From: Kofleriaceae bacterium
GTDB taxonomy: Bacteria > Myxococcota_A > Polyangia > Haliangiales > Haliangiaceae
DNA: 45,781 nucleotides
Reading direction: 5' to 3'
Assembly: GCA_022842285.1 (NCBI GenBank)
Contig: JALHPV010000018.1
Span: 1 to 45,781 of the forward strand
In this document: piece after piece, positions 9,283-20,324 of the stretch
How the letters are laid out: each line of letters starts with the position of its first letter
How positions within the stretch are numbered: the stretch's first letter is position 1
Program-made: the position numbers and the translations under genes
Notes under the pieces: model-generated
What the model was told of the DNA's origin: nothing
Database searches by the model: none
Seen by the model: only the letters and a program-made list of their open reading frames with translations

Positions 9283-9714
9283 CTAGCGAGCGAGCGACGC
9301 CAGCTCGGCGGTCGAGAAGAAGAACGCGATCTCTTCCTTCGCGGTCTCGGGGGCGTCGGAGCCGTGCACGGCGTTGCGCTCGATGTTGGTCGCAAACTCC
9401 TTGCGGATCGTGCCCGCGTCGGCCTTCTCGGGGTTCGTCGCGCCCATCACCGCGCGATTCGCGGCGACGGCGTTCTCGCCCTCGAGCACCTGCACGACGA
9501 CCGGACCCTCGGTCATGAACTTCACGAGGTCGCCGTAGAACGGACGGTCCTTGTGGACCGCGTAGAAGGCCTTGGCCTGCGCCTCGGTGAGGCGGACCAT
9601 CTTCGACGCGAGAATACGGAGGCCCGCGGCCTCGAGCTTCGCCGTGACGCCACCGATCGCGTTCTTCGCGACGGCATCCGGCTTGATGATCGAAAACGTA
9701 CGTTCGATTGCCAT
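9283..9714 (-). CDS. ndk: nucleoside diphosphate kinase
   Basis: The protein has 143 residues, the normal length. It transfers the terminal phosphate between nucleoside tri- and diphosphates through a phospho-histidine. The catalytic His is H117 in the signature NAVHGSD; K11 (SIIKPDAV) and the GATNPEKA loop bind the nucleotide phosphates. It starts with [15 protein letters not shown], as usual. It stands alone, in convergent orientation to the DUF1993 gene and upstream of the surface-protein cluster on the other side. A TAGGGT ten bases before the ATG may be its -10 box. Confidence 0.98.
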   Translation of the reverse strand: MAIERTFSIIKPDAVAKNAIGGVTAKLEAAGLRILASKMVRLTEAQAKAFYAVHKDRPFYGDLVKFMTEGPVVVQVLEGENAVAANRAVMGATNPEKADAGTIRKEFATNIERNAVHGSDAPETAKEEIAFFFSTAELASLAR

Positions 9715-9724
9715 GATGCCGCGG

Positions 9725-9730
9725 ACCCTA
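9725..9730 (-). promoter_or_regulatory. -10-like TAGGGT upstream of ndk
   Basis: TAGGGT is ten bases before the ATG of ndk. The longer spacing would leave a leader of only a few bases. Confidence 0.3.
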
Positions 9731-9750
9731 CACTGCGGGCGGTCGGGGCG

Positions 9751-12700
9751 CTATCGATTCACACGCACGTAGATGTCGCCGTTGATGTTCGGCGCCGTGC
9801 GGAAGTCGGTCCACCCGACGGTGGCAGCGAAGTCCGCGCCCGGACGCGACGCGGTGATGACCGGCGCGAGGGCAGGGCCGACCCCGCCGTCGAGCTGCGT
9901 CACGTTGACGGTCCAGGTGGCGCCGCTGTCGATCGAGCTCGCCGTGAACACGTGTGGGCGTTGGTTCGTGAGCTGGTTCTGGTAGGCCACCACGATGACG
10001 CCACTACCCGCGGCCGCGACCACGGGCAGGCTCGTCGTGCCCGCGACCGGTCCCGAGTTGGTCGACGTCGCGCGCACCGCGGTGCCGAAGGCGGCGCCGT
10101 TGTTGGTCGAGGTACGCGTGAACACCTGCGTGCCCTGACGGCGATCCTCCCACGCGATCGTGACGAGGTTCGTGGCCGTGTCGATCGCCATGGCGGGCGT
10201 GAACGACGAGCTCACTTCGGCGGCGGGGTCGTCGATGATCGCCTCGGCGCTCCACGCCGCACCGCCGTTGGTCGAGCGTGCAAAGACGACGTCCGAGCCG
10301 CCGTTCGCCTGCGTCGAGGTGTCCTGCCAGACGAGGAACACGTTGGCCCCGTTGGCGAGCATGACGGGGAAGTCGCTGTCCCGGAAGTCGGAGGCCGGAG
10401 CGCCCGCGCCGTCGACGCGAACCTCGCCCGTCGGAGCATCCGTCAGGGTCGCTGCCGACGCCGCGAAGATGTCGCGAGTCGCCCCCGCGCGCTGCTCGCG
10501 CCACGCCCACACGACGCGTGTACCCGAGAACACCACCGTGGGACGGCCCGCGAACCGGGTGCCCGTGCTGGTGTTGACCTTCGCCTCGGTGTTGTAGGTG
10601 TCGCCACCATTCGTCGACGAGCGCGTCTGGATGTCGCGGTTGAGGGTGGCCGTGTCGAGCTTCTCCCACGTGATGACGATGTTCGACGTGCCGCTGACCG
10701 CCACCGCGTGCTTGAACGAGTCGCCGGTCGCGTCGAGGTTCTGGCGGTTGCGGTTGGCGGGGAACGTCGCGCCGCTGTCCTGCGAGACGGCGACCGCGAT
10801 ATCGCGCTCGTCGCTGGCGTTCACCGTCTGATACGCGACGACGACCGTGTCGTTGGCGGCGCCGGGGGTCACGGCGATGACCGGCTTGACGGCCGCGTTG
10901 GCCACGGCCGAAGTGATGTTGACGGTGTTCGCGGCCGGCCACGTGAGACCGCCGTCGGTGGACCTGCGGACGATGATGTCCGTGTTGCCCGCGTTGAGCT
11001 CGCTGTACGCCGCGTACACGGTGCGGCCCACCGGAGAACCGCCGCGCGCGAGCACGACGTCGTACGTGTGGAACTGGCCCGCGTTGCCGCCGTCGATGCG
11101 GAGCTCGGCCGCGAGCGTGAGGCAGCCTTCGGCCGCATCGTCGTTCGCGTCGCAGTCGGTGTTCTGGTTATCGCCGCACACCTCGGTGGTCGGCAGGACC
11201 TCACCGACACAGGTGCCGAACGAACCGAACGCACACGTCTGGGTGCCGGAGCGGCAGATGCCGACCCCCGCCGTCCCGACCGGACCGCTGTAGCAGGTCT
11301 GCTGGAGCGGGTTGCCGGCGGCATCGCGGTTGTCGATGCGGCCGTCGCAGTTGTCGTCCTGGTTGTTGCAGGCCTCGGCCACCGGCGTGACCTGCCCCAC
11401 GCAGGTCCCGAACATGCCGTTGGTGCCACAGGTCTGCGTGCCGGGCCGGCAGAGCCCGACGCCGCTCGTGCCCGCCGTGCCCGTGTAGCAGCCTTGCGTG
11501 ACGCCGTCGTTGACCGTGCCGTTGCAGTCCTGATCGACGAGGTCACAGACCTCTGCTGTCGGCTGGGTGGCGTTGGCGCAGATGAGGGTCCCGCCGGAGC
11601 AGACCGTCATGCCGTTCGCCACGCACGCACCCCGCGGCGGTGTCGTCGCCGCGCACGCCACCCCGACGCCCGTCGCGTTGTCGTCCGCGACGCCATCGCA
11701 GTCATTGTCCACGCCGTCGCACGACTCGGTACCGCCGTTGGTGACGGTGCACGAGTACTCGCAGCCGTTCAGCGGGTTGCCGTCGGCATCGGTGAAGCCG
11801 GGCGCGCAGTCCGTGGCGGGGTTGAACCCGCACACGCCGGCCGTACACGTCTCGTTCGCGTTGGGGATGTTGCAGACGTTGCCGCAGCGGCCGCAGTTCT
11901 GCTCGTCCATGGTGAGGTCGAAGCCCTCGTCGACGCGGCCGTCGCAATCGTTGTCGCGCACATCGCACGTCTCGGCGCCGGTCGGGGTGCACTGATACTC
12001 GCAGCCGTCGGCCTGCATGTTGTTGGCATCGATGAAGCCGGGGTCGCAGTCCGTGGCCGGATCGAACGAGCACATGCCGTTCGAGCACGTCTCGTCGGCG
12101 GCGAAGAAGTCGCACTCGCGGCCGCACATGCCGCAGTTCTGGACATCGGTCGAGACGTCGATGCCCTCGTCGAACAGGTTGTCGCAATCGTTGTCGAGCG
12201 TGTCGCATGCCTCGACGCCGCCGTTGCTCTGGAAGCACTGGTACTCGCAGCCGTTCGACGTCGTGTAGTCGTCGATGTCGTCGTCGGCGTCGTTGAAGCC
12301 GGGGAAGCAACCCGTGATCACGCACGAGCCCGTCTGGCACTGCGTCACCGCGCCGGGCTTGTTGCACTGGTTGCCGCACGTGCCGCAGTTCAGCTCGTCG
12401 GTGTCCTTGATGCCTTCGTCGATGAGCTCGTCGCAGTCGTCATCGAGGTTGTTACAGACCTCGGGCCGCGCCGTCGCCGGATCGCAGGCGGGGATGCCGC
12501 CGTCGTCCATCGTGCCGCCATCGCCATCGCTCGTACCGCCATCGCCATCATCGCTGCCGCCGTCGCCATTGGCGATCTTGCAGCCCTCGCCGAGGCAGTA
12601 GTCGTTCACGCCACAGCCCGATGCGCCGAGCGCCGTCGCCAGCACCGCGGACGTCGCCACGGTCACGAGCTGGCGGCGGCGCACCGCGCGGAGACCGAAG

Positions 12701-14385
12701 ATGATCATGAGCGCGAGCGCCGCACCATACGGCGGCTCGTCGCTCCCCGCCGCGTTGCAGCCGCCGCCACCACCGGTGGTGACGAGCTCGCCCTCGCGGG
12801 TGTCGCCGCACTGGCCGCCGTTACACATCTGGCCGGCCGGGCACTCGACGCCGGTGCACGGATCGGAGATGCAGTCGCCGCTGAGCGGCTCGCAGATCAT
12901 GCCCGGACCGCACACGATGCTGCCGTCGCACCGCGTGGGCTGGCAGTTGCCGGTCTCCGGGTTGCAGACATCGGTGCCCGTGCAGGCCTGATCGCAGCCC
13001 GTGCTCTCGCACACGCCGTCGCGGCACTCCTGGTTCGCGGGGCACTGGACGCCCTGGCAGCTACCGACGCACGCGCCCTCGCGGCAGAACTGGTTCGCCT
13101 CGCACGTCACACCGATGCACGGATCGACGACGCACTGCATGTTGATACAGAGCTCGTTATCGGCGCACTTCTCGGGGAGGTACTGACACGTATCGGGGAC
13201 GCAGATGCCATCCGTGCCCCGGCACACCGTGCCGTTGTTGCAGGGCGGCAGCGTCGAGCAGAGCGACACGCACACGCCCGCGCCGCCTTGATCGATGCAG
13301 GTCTGCGCGTTGCCCTCGGCATCGTTCGGACAGGGCGTGTTCGCGCACGGATCGGTCACGCAGAAGTCGTTCGGCGGCGTGCCTTGGCACTTCGTGCCGG
13401 GCGGGCAGGGGAACTCGCCCGGGATGCAGCGGCTCGCGCAGGTGCCGTTCTGGCAGATGCCACCGTCGCAGAGGTCGCCTTCGTCGATGTCGCCGTCGCA
13501 ATCGTCATCGGCGGCGTTGCACGTCTCCGTACCGCCGCTCGTACCGCCGACACACTCGAGCATGCCGGAGATGCACTGGATGCTGCCGGCGCTACACGAG
13601 CCCATGCCGCCCGTGCCGCACGTGTCACCGACCGTCGGGACCTCCTCGTCGACGCTCGCGTCGCAGTCGTTGTTGAGGCCATCGCAGGTCTCGGGCACCG
13701 GACCCTGACCGCCGGTGCACATCAACATGCCCATCACGCACTGCGTGACGCCCGGCTCGCACTCGCCCGTGCCGGAGCCGCACGGCTGTCCAGCGTCGAC
13801 CACCATCTCGTCGACCGTGCCGTCGCAGTCGTCATCGAGCATGTTGCACCGCTCGGGCGTCGGGCCGAGCTCGCCGGCGCACTGGAGCGAGCCGTTCAAG
13901 CAGACCGTCTGGCCGAGGGAGCACTCGCCGGTGCCCGTCACGCCACAGCTCGCGCCGACGTCGGTGGGCATGTTGTCGATGACACCGTTGCAGTCATCGT
14001 CGAGGCCGTTACAGATCTCGGGCGTGCCTGTCGTCTGCCCGACGCACTGGAACCCGCCCATCACGCAGCGGAGCGTGCCGGGGTTGCACTCGCCGGTGCC
14101 GGTGCCGCACGAGCCCATGTCGGCAACACCCTCGTCGATGCGCGTGTCGCAGTCCTCGTCGAGGCCGTTGCAGATCTCGATGTTCGTGCCCGTCGTGTCA
14201 CTGCACTGGGTGGTGCCGTTGACGCACTGGAAGAAGCCTTCGTTGCAGAGGTCGCCGTCGGGACCGTCGCAGGCCGCGCCGTTCGGGATCCCGTTGTCGA
14301 CGGTGCCGTCGCAGTTGTCGTCCTCGAGGTTGCACGTCTCGGCCGTCGGGCTCGTCGTGCTCACGCAGACGAGCGCGCCACTCAC
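9751..14385 (-). CDS. MopE-motif surface protein fused in frame to a BNR-repeat lipoprotein
   Basis: As sequenced, one open frame holds what looks like two proteins. The first (about 14385-12672) has six MopE motifs (for example ETCNLEDDNCDGTVDN), a Cys-rich EGF-like region with repeated C-x-G-V-x-C, then a MYXO-CTERM-like tail: GGGGGCNAAG, hydrophobic ALALMIIFGL, then RAVRRR. Instead of stopping, it continues with LVTVATSAVLATALGASGC, which is a lipoprotein signal and lipobox (Cys codon 12613-12615). The second part (977 residues if it starts at GTG 12684) has an Asp/Gly-rich linker, six or seven MopE motifs and, from about 11100 down to 9751, BNR/Asp-box repeats (STDGGLTW, SQDSGATF, STNGGAAW, SIDSGATW). 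BNR repeats form beta-propellers as in sialidases; the catalytic Arg triad is not evident. The frame also lacks its proper N-terminus because of a frameshift at 14387. Confidence 0.75.
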   Translation of the reverse strand: MSGALVCVSTTSPTAETCNLEDDNCDGTVDNGIPNGAACDGPDGDLCNEGFFQCVNGTTQCSDTTGTNIEICNGLDEDCDTRIDEGVADMGSCGTGTGECNPGTLRCVMGGFQCVGQTTGTPEICNGLDDDCNGVIDNMPTDVGASCGVTGTGECSLGQTVCLNGSLQCAGELGPTPERCNMLDDDCDGTVDEMVVDAGQPCGSGTGECEPGVTQCVMGMLMCTGGQGPVPETCDGLNNDCDASVDEEVPTVGDTCGTGGMGSCSAGSIQCISGMLECVGGTSGGTETCNAADDDCDGDIDEGDLCDGGICQNGTCASRCIPGEFPCPPGTKCQGTPPNDFCVTDPCANTPCPNDAEGNAQTCIDQGGAGVCVSLCSTLPPCNNGTVCRGTDGICVPDTCQYLPEKCADNELCINMQCVVDPCIGVTCEANQFCREGACVGSCQGVQCPANQECRDGVCESTGCDQACTGTDVCNPETGNCQPTRCDGSIVCGPGMICEPLSGDCISDPCTGVECPAGQMCNGGQCGDTREGELVTTGGGGGCNAAGSDEPPYGAALALMIIFGLRAVRRRQLVTVATSAVLATALGASGCGVNDYCLGEGCKIANGDGGSDDGDGGTSDGDGGTMDDGGIPACDPATARPEVCNNLDDDCDELIDEGIKDTDELNCGTCGNQCNKPGAVTQCQTGSCVITGCFPGFNDADDDIDDYTTSNGCEYQCFQSNGGVEACDTLDNDCDNLFDEGIDVSTDVQNCGMCGRECDFFAADETCSNGMCSFDPATDCDPGFIDANNMQADGCEYQCTPTGAETCDVRDNDCDGRVDEGFDLTMDEQNCGRCGNVCNIPNANETCTAGVCGFNPATDCAPGFTDADGNPLNGCEYSCTVTNGGTESCDGVDNDCDGVADDNATGVGVACAATTPPRGACVANGMTVCSGGTLICANATQPTAEVCDLVDQDCNGTVNDGVTQGCYTGTAGTSGVGLCRPGTQTCGTNGMFGTCVGQVTPVAEACNNQDDNCDGRIDNRDAAGNPLQQTCYSGPVGTAGVGICRSGTQTCAFGSFGTCVGEVLPTTEVCGDNQNTDCDANDDAAEGCLTLAAELRIDGGNAGQFHTYDVVLARGGSPVGRTVYAAYSELNAGNTDIIVRRSTDGGLTWPAANTVNITSAVANAAVKPVIAVTPGAANDTVVVAYQTVNASDERDIAVAVSQDSGATFPANRNRQNLDATGDSFKHAVAVSGTSNIVITWEKLDTATLNRDIQTRSSTNGGDTYNTEAKVNTSTGTRFAGRPTVVFSGTRVVWAWREQRAGATRDIFAASAATLTDAPTGEVRVDGAGAPASDFRDSDFPVMLANGANVFLVWQDTSTQANGGSDVVFARSTNGGAAWSAEAIIDDPAAEVSSSFTPAMAIDTATNLVTIAWEDRRQGTQVFTRTSTNNGAAFGTAVRATSTNSGPVAGTTSLPVVAAAGSGVIVVAYQNQLTNQRPHVFTASSIDSGATWTVNVTQLDGGVGPALAPVITASRPGADFAATVGWTDFRTAPNINGDIYVRVNR
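12606..12775 (-). other. junction of a MYXO-CTERM tail and a lipoprotein signal
   Basis: The C-terminal anchor (Gly5-Cys, 18-residue hydrophobic stretch, Arg3) ends at about 12674 and the lipoprotein signal begins at once. The shared element is the RRRQ stretch (about 12672-12683), coded by CGC CGC CGC CAG. No stop codon lies between the two. A GTG at 12684 would give MRRRQLVTVATSAVLATALG as a normal lipoprotein start, but no Shine-Dalgarno precedes it. Confidence 0.7.
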
Positions 14386-15370
14386 GCCACTGCGTCTGGC
14401 CCGCCCGGCAGTCACCCTGGCGCGGACCACCCTGACACGTGATCCCGACGCCATCGCAGAGACACGCGACTTCATCGCCCGTGAGGTCCGGGTCGGCCGC
14501 ATCGACGAGACCGTCGCAATCGTTGTCCTGACCGTCGCAGACCTCGGCCTGGGGCACGCACGGCGGCGCGAGCCCGACGGTCTGGATCGCCATGTCCTCG
14601 AAGTCGTTGTCGCCACCGCGGAAGAGGTCTTCGAAGCCGAAGTAGAAGCGGTTCGCGACGACCTTCGACGAATAGACGAGGTGGTGGACGAAGTCGCCGT
14701 CGTTGTTCAGGTCGCGCTGCGTGAAGTAGATGCGGCCGAAGAGCGAGTTGCCGTCGGAGCCGTTCTTGAAGTCACCGCAGTTGTCAGACGATGGGTTGCC
14801 TTCGGGGGTGATGAGGTAGAAGGCGATGAAGCCGCCCTTGTAGCGGCCGGCGGCTTGCTCGGAGGCGAAGTTGACGCTCGCCGTCGATGCGTTGCTCGAC
14901 TCGGCGTTGACGACGTAGAACGCCGGGTTGCCGGTGTGCGTCGTCGCGTTGCCGGATGCCATCATCGGGACGCCGCAGCCGAGGATCGGGTGCAAGTTCA
15001 CGGCTCGGCCCGCCGGTGTGAGGACGTCGTCGCCGACGTTGTACCAACCGAAGCTGTTCTCGAAGCCGGCGCCCTCGGCGATGTCGCGGAACGTGACGTT
15101 GATCGTCAGGTTCGGAACGAACACCTCGGGAAACTGCGCGGCATCGACGACCGCGTCGATCGCGGTGGCCATGGGGGGCGCCACGCCTTCGAGCAGGTTG
15201 AAGCAGGTCTGCAGGTCATCGGAGCCTGCGCCATCGCATTCGTTCGTGTCGTTGATGACCGGGACGATCGTCCCGTCCACTTGCGTGACGGTCGCGGTTG
15301 CTTGCGCCCCAGCTACGACGAACGCAAATACAGCCGCGCGACGCGCGTAGATCGAGCCCCTGCTCCTCAT
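14198..15370 (-). CDS. secreted DUF4114-domain protein, N-terminal part (frameshifted)
   Basis: As sequenced, 390 residues, of which about the first 328 are genuine. The signal peptide is MRSRGSIYARRAAVFAFVVAGAQA. The body ends in a DUF4114-type motif (YFGFEDLFRGGDNDFEDMAI), a Ca-binding jelly-roll-like domain seen in bacterial surface and spore-like coat proteins. A first MopE motif follows (EVCDGQDNDCDGLVDA). After residue about 328 (TQW) the frame is wrong, and the Arg-rich tail to 14198 is not real protein. With the extra base removed the gene would extend to the MYXO-CTERM region at about 12672, giving roughly 900 residues. The ATG at 15370 lies 24 bases from the stop of the FGE-domain gene, so it belongs to the same transcription unit. 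Confidence 0.8.
   Translation of the reverse strand: MRSRGSIYARRAAVFAFVVAGAQATATVTQVDGTIVPVINDTNECDGAGSDDLQTCFNLLEGVAPPMATAIDAVVDAAQFPEVFVPNLTINVTFRDIAEGAGFENSFGWYNVGDDVLTPAGRAVNLHPILGCGVPMMASGNATTHTGNPAFYVVNAESSNASTASVNFASEQAAGRYKGGFIAFYLITPEGNPSSDNCGDFKNGSDGNSLFGRIYFTQRDLNNDGDFVHHLVYSSKVVANRFYFGFEDLFRGGDNDFEDMAIQTVGLAPPCVPQAEVCDGQDNDCDGLVDAADPDLTGDEVACLCDGVGITCQGGPRQGDCRAGQTQWREWRARLREHDEPDGRDVQPRGRQLRRHRRQRDPERRGLRRSRRRPLQRRLLPVRQRHHPVQ
14387..14388 (-). other. single-base frameshift in the DUF4114/MopE gene
   Basis: The frame from 15370 reads GDCRAGQTQW and then leaves the MopE pattern. Removing one base of the CC at 14387-14388 gives GQTQCVSGALVCV, restores a Cys of the repeat and joins the frame that continues with ETCNLEDDNCDGTVDN. 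The extra base may be a sequencing error or a real mutation. Confidence 0.85.
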
Positions 15371-15393
15371 TAGGGAGCATCGTAACTGAAGTG

Positions 15394-16874
15394 CTATGGC
15401 GCCGTCGCCTTGCAGCAGCGGAAGCCGTTCGTCGCCTCGATCACATTGGCGGCGCCACGGGACAGTCGGAAATCGCACGCCGCACCTACAGCGGGCGTGT
15501 CGTACGCACCACCGCGCAGGACGACGATGCTCTGGCCCCCCGACATGCCCGTGATGTCGTCCGTCCACTCGCGCAAGTTGCCCGACAGGTCCTGGACCCC
15601 GGTCGAGGCCTCACACGTGGCGCTGCCGGTTGGCACCATCACGTCGTCGTTGTCGCCGCCGGGCACGGGGTCGTACGGCTCCGTGTTGCACTGGGCCCCC
15701 GAGAACATGTTTCCGTAGGGGTACGTGGTGTTTGCGGCCCCCTCGCAGGCGGTCTGCCACTGCGGACCCGTGCATAGAACCTTGCCCGCTGCCGCGCAGG
15801 CCGCCTGGGCCGCTTGGAAGGTCACGCTGCGCCAGGGCAGGACGCCGGGCTTGGAGCACGCCCGGGCCGCCGAGACGCCCGTCGCCGTGGCCGTCGAGTC
15901 CGGGTGAGACGCCTCGTATGTATCGATGTAGTAGTCCTGGCCGCCGACCGTGATGTGGCTCATCGCGTCGATCACGCGGTCCGGTCCGGTCGCGTTGTCG
16001 ACCGTTCCGTCGCAGTTGTTGTCGAGTCCGTCACACGCCTCGACGCCCGGCGCCTGGGCGTCGGGGAGCACCGAGAGGTCGCAGGTGGTCTGGGCCGGGT
16101 TCGCCGTGTCGCACCGCCGCACCCCGACATCGCGGCACACCCCGATGCCGCCGTTGTCGCATTCCTGTCCGAGGTCCACGAAGCTGTTGTCGACGAGCCC
16201 ATCGCAGTTGCCGTCCTCGCCATCGCAGCGCTGCTCGACGAGGACGATCCCGTTCGGAACGCTCGGGTCGAACTCGACCTCGTCGCTGTAGTTGCACCAC
16301 CACCGCGTCTCGGTGCCGCGGGTCTCGCAGACCATCGTCGTTCCCGCACAGGGTGTCCCGGCCGTCACGCGGCATTGGCCCGTCGGCGGGGCGGGGAGAT
16401 CCTCGTCGATGACACCGTCACAGTCCTCGTCGAAGCCGTTGCAGTCCTCCGCGCGCGGCGGGAACAACGGGCACTGGTACTCGCAGGTCAGCGGGTTGGC
16501 ATCGAGATCCGCGAAGCCCGGGAGGCACGCCTCGAACATGCACGCGCCGCTTTCGCAGGTCAGGGTCGAGCCGTCGCCGATACAGCGGTTGTTGCAAACG
16601 CCGCAGTTGTTCGGGTCGTTCAGCTTGTCGAAGTTGTCGTCGACGACGCCGTTACAGTCGTCGTCGATCTCGTTGCAGGTGTCGTCGGGGCCGAGCTCCG
16701 TGCACGTTGGACCATCGATGACGCCGCCGTCGCCGGTGCCATCCATCCCCGCGTCGCCGGTGGCGTCACCCATGTCATCGCTATCGCTGCCATCCCCGTC
16801 GGTTTCGCCGGACAGGTCGTACGGGTTCAGCTTGCACGCTCCGAGGAGCGCCAGTGCGATCACGAGGGCGCGCA

Positions 16875-16875
<1 letters not shown>
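15394..16875 (-). CDS. MopE-motif lipoprotein with an FGE/SUMF1-type domain
   Basis: The protein has 493 residues. The start ATG at 16875 gives MRALVIALALLGAC, a lipoprotein signal with lipobox LGAC, and overlaps the previous stop by one base. An Asp/Gly-rich linker is followed by four MopE motifs (DTCNEIDDDCNGVVDD, EDCNGFDEDCDGVIDE, QRCDGEDGNCDGLVDN, EACDGLDNNCDGTVDN). From about residue 310 there is a formylglycine-generating-enzyme fold: YYIDTYEAS, then LCTGPQWQTACEG, then DLSGNLREWTDD, then VVLRGGAYD and GFRCCKA. True FGE enzymes have a Cys pair as a copper site in the G-G-S-x-x-C...C region; here the first is replaced (GGAYDTPAVGAAC), so it is probably a binding domain rather than an active FGE. 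Confidence 0.88.
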
Positions 16876-20303
<3,428 letters not shown>

Positions 20304-20311
20304 TGCCGTCG

Positions 20312-20317
20312 ATACTA
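20312..20317 (-). promoter_or_regulatory. -10-like TAGTAT upstream of the VWA/MopE gene
   Basis: TGATAGTATC has TAGTAT eight bases before the ATG at 20303, the best match to a -10 box among these sites. There is no Shine-Dalgarno. It lies in a 21-base gap after the histidine-kinase stop, so the surface cluster may have its own promoter. Confidence 0.45.
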
Positions 20318-20324
20318 TCAGACG

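Noticed and set aside
9364-14442. 1692-codon open frame on the plus strand
   Set aside because: It is the antisense of ndk and the MopE genes. The product is rich in Ala, Arg and Val with no domain, whereas the minus strand has repeated Cys motifs.
14386-14616. N-terminal 77 codons of the long frame (14616 start)
   Set aside because: The residues are Arg/Thr/Ser-rich and out of frame with the DUF4114/MopE protein, so they are not part of the real product; the true continuation is upstream through the frameshift.
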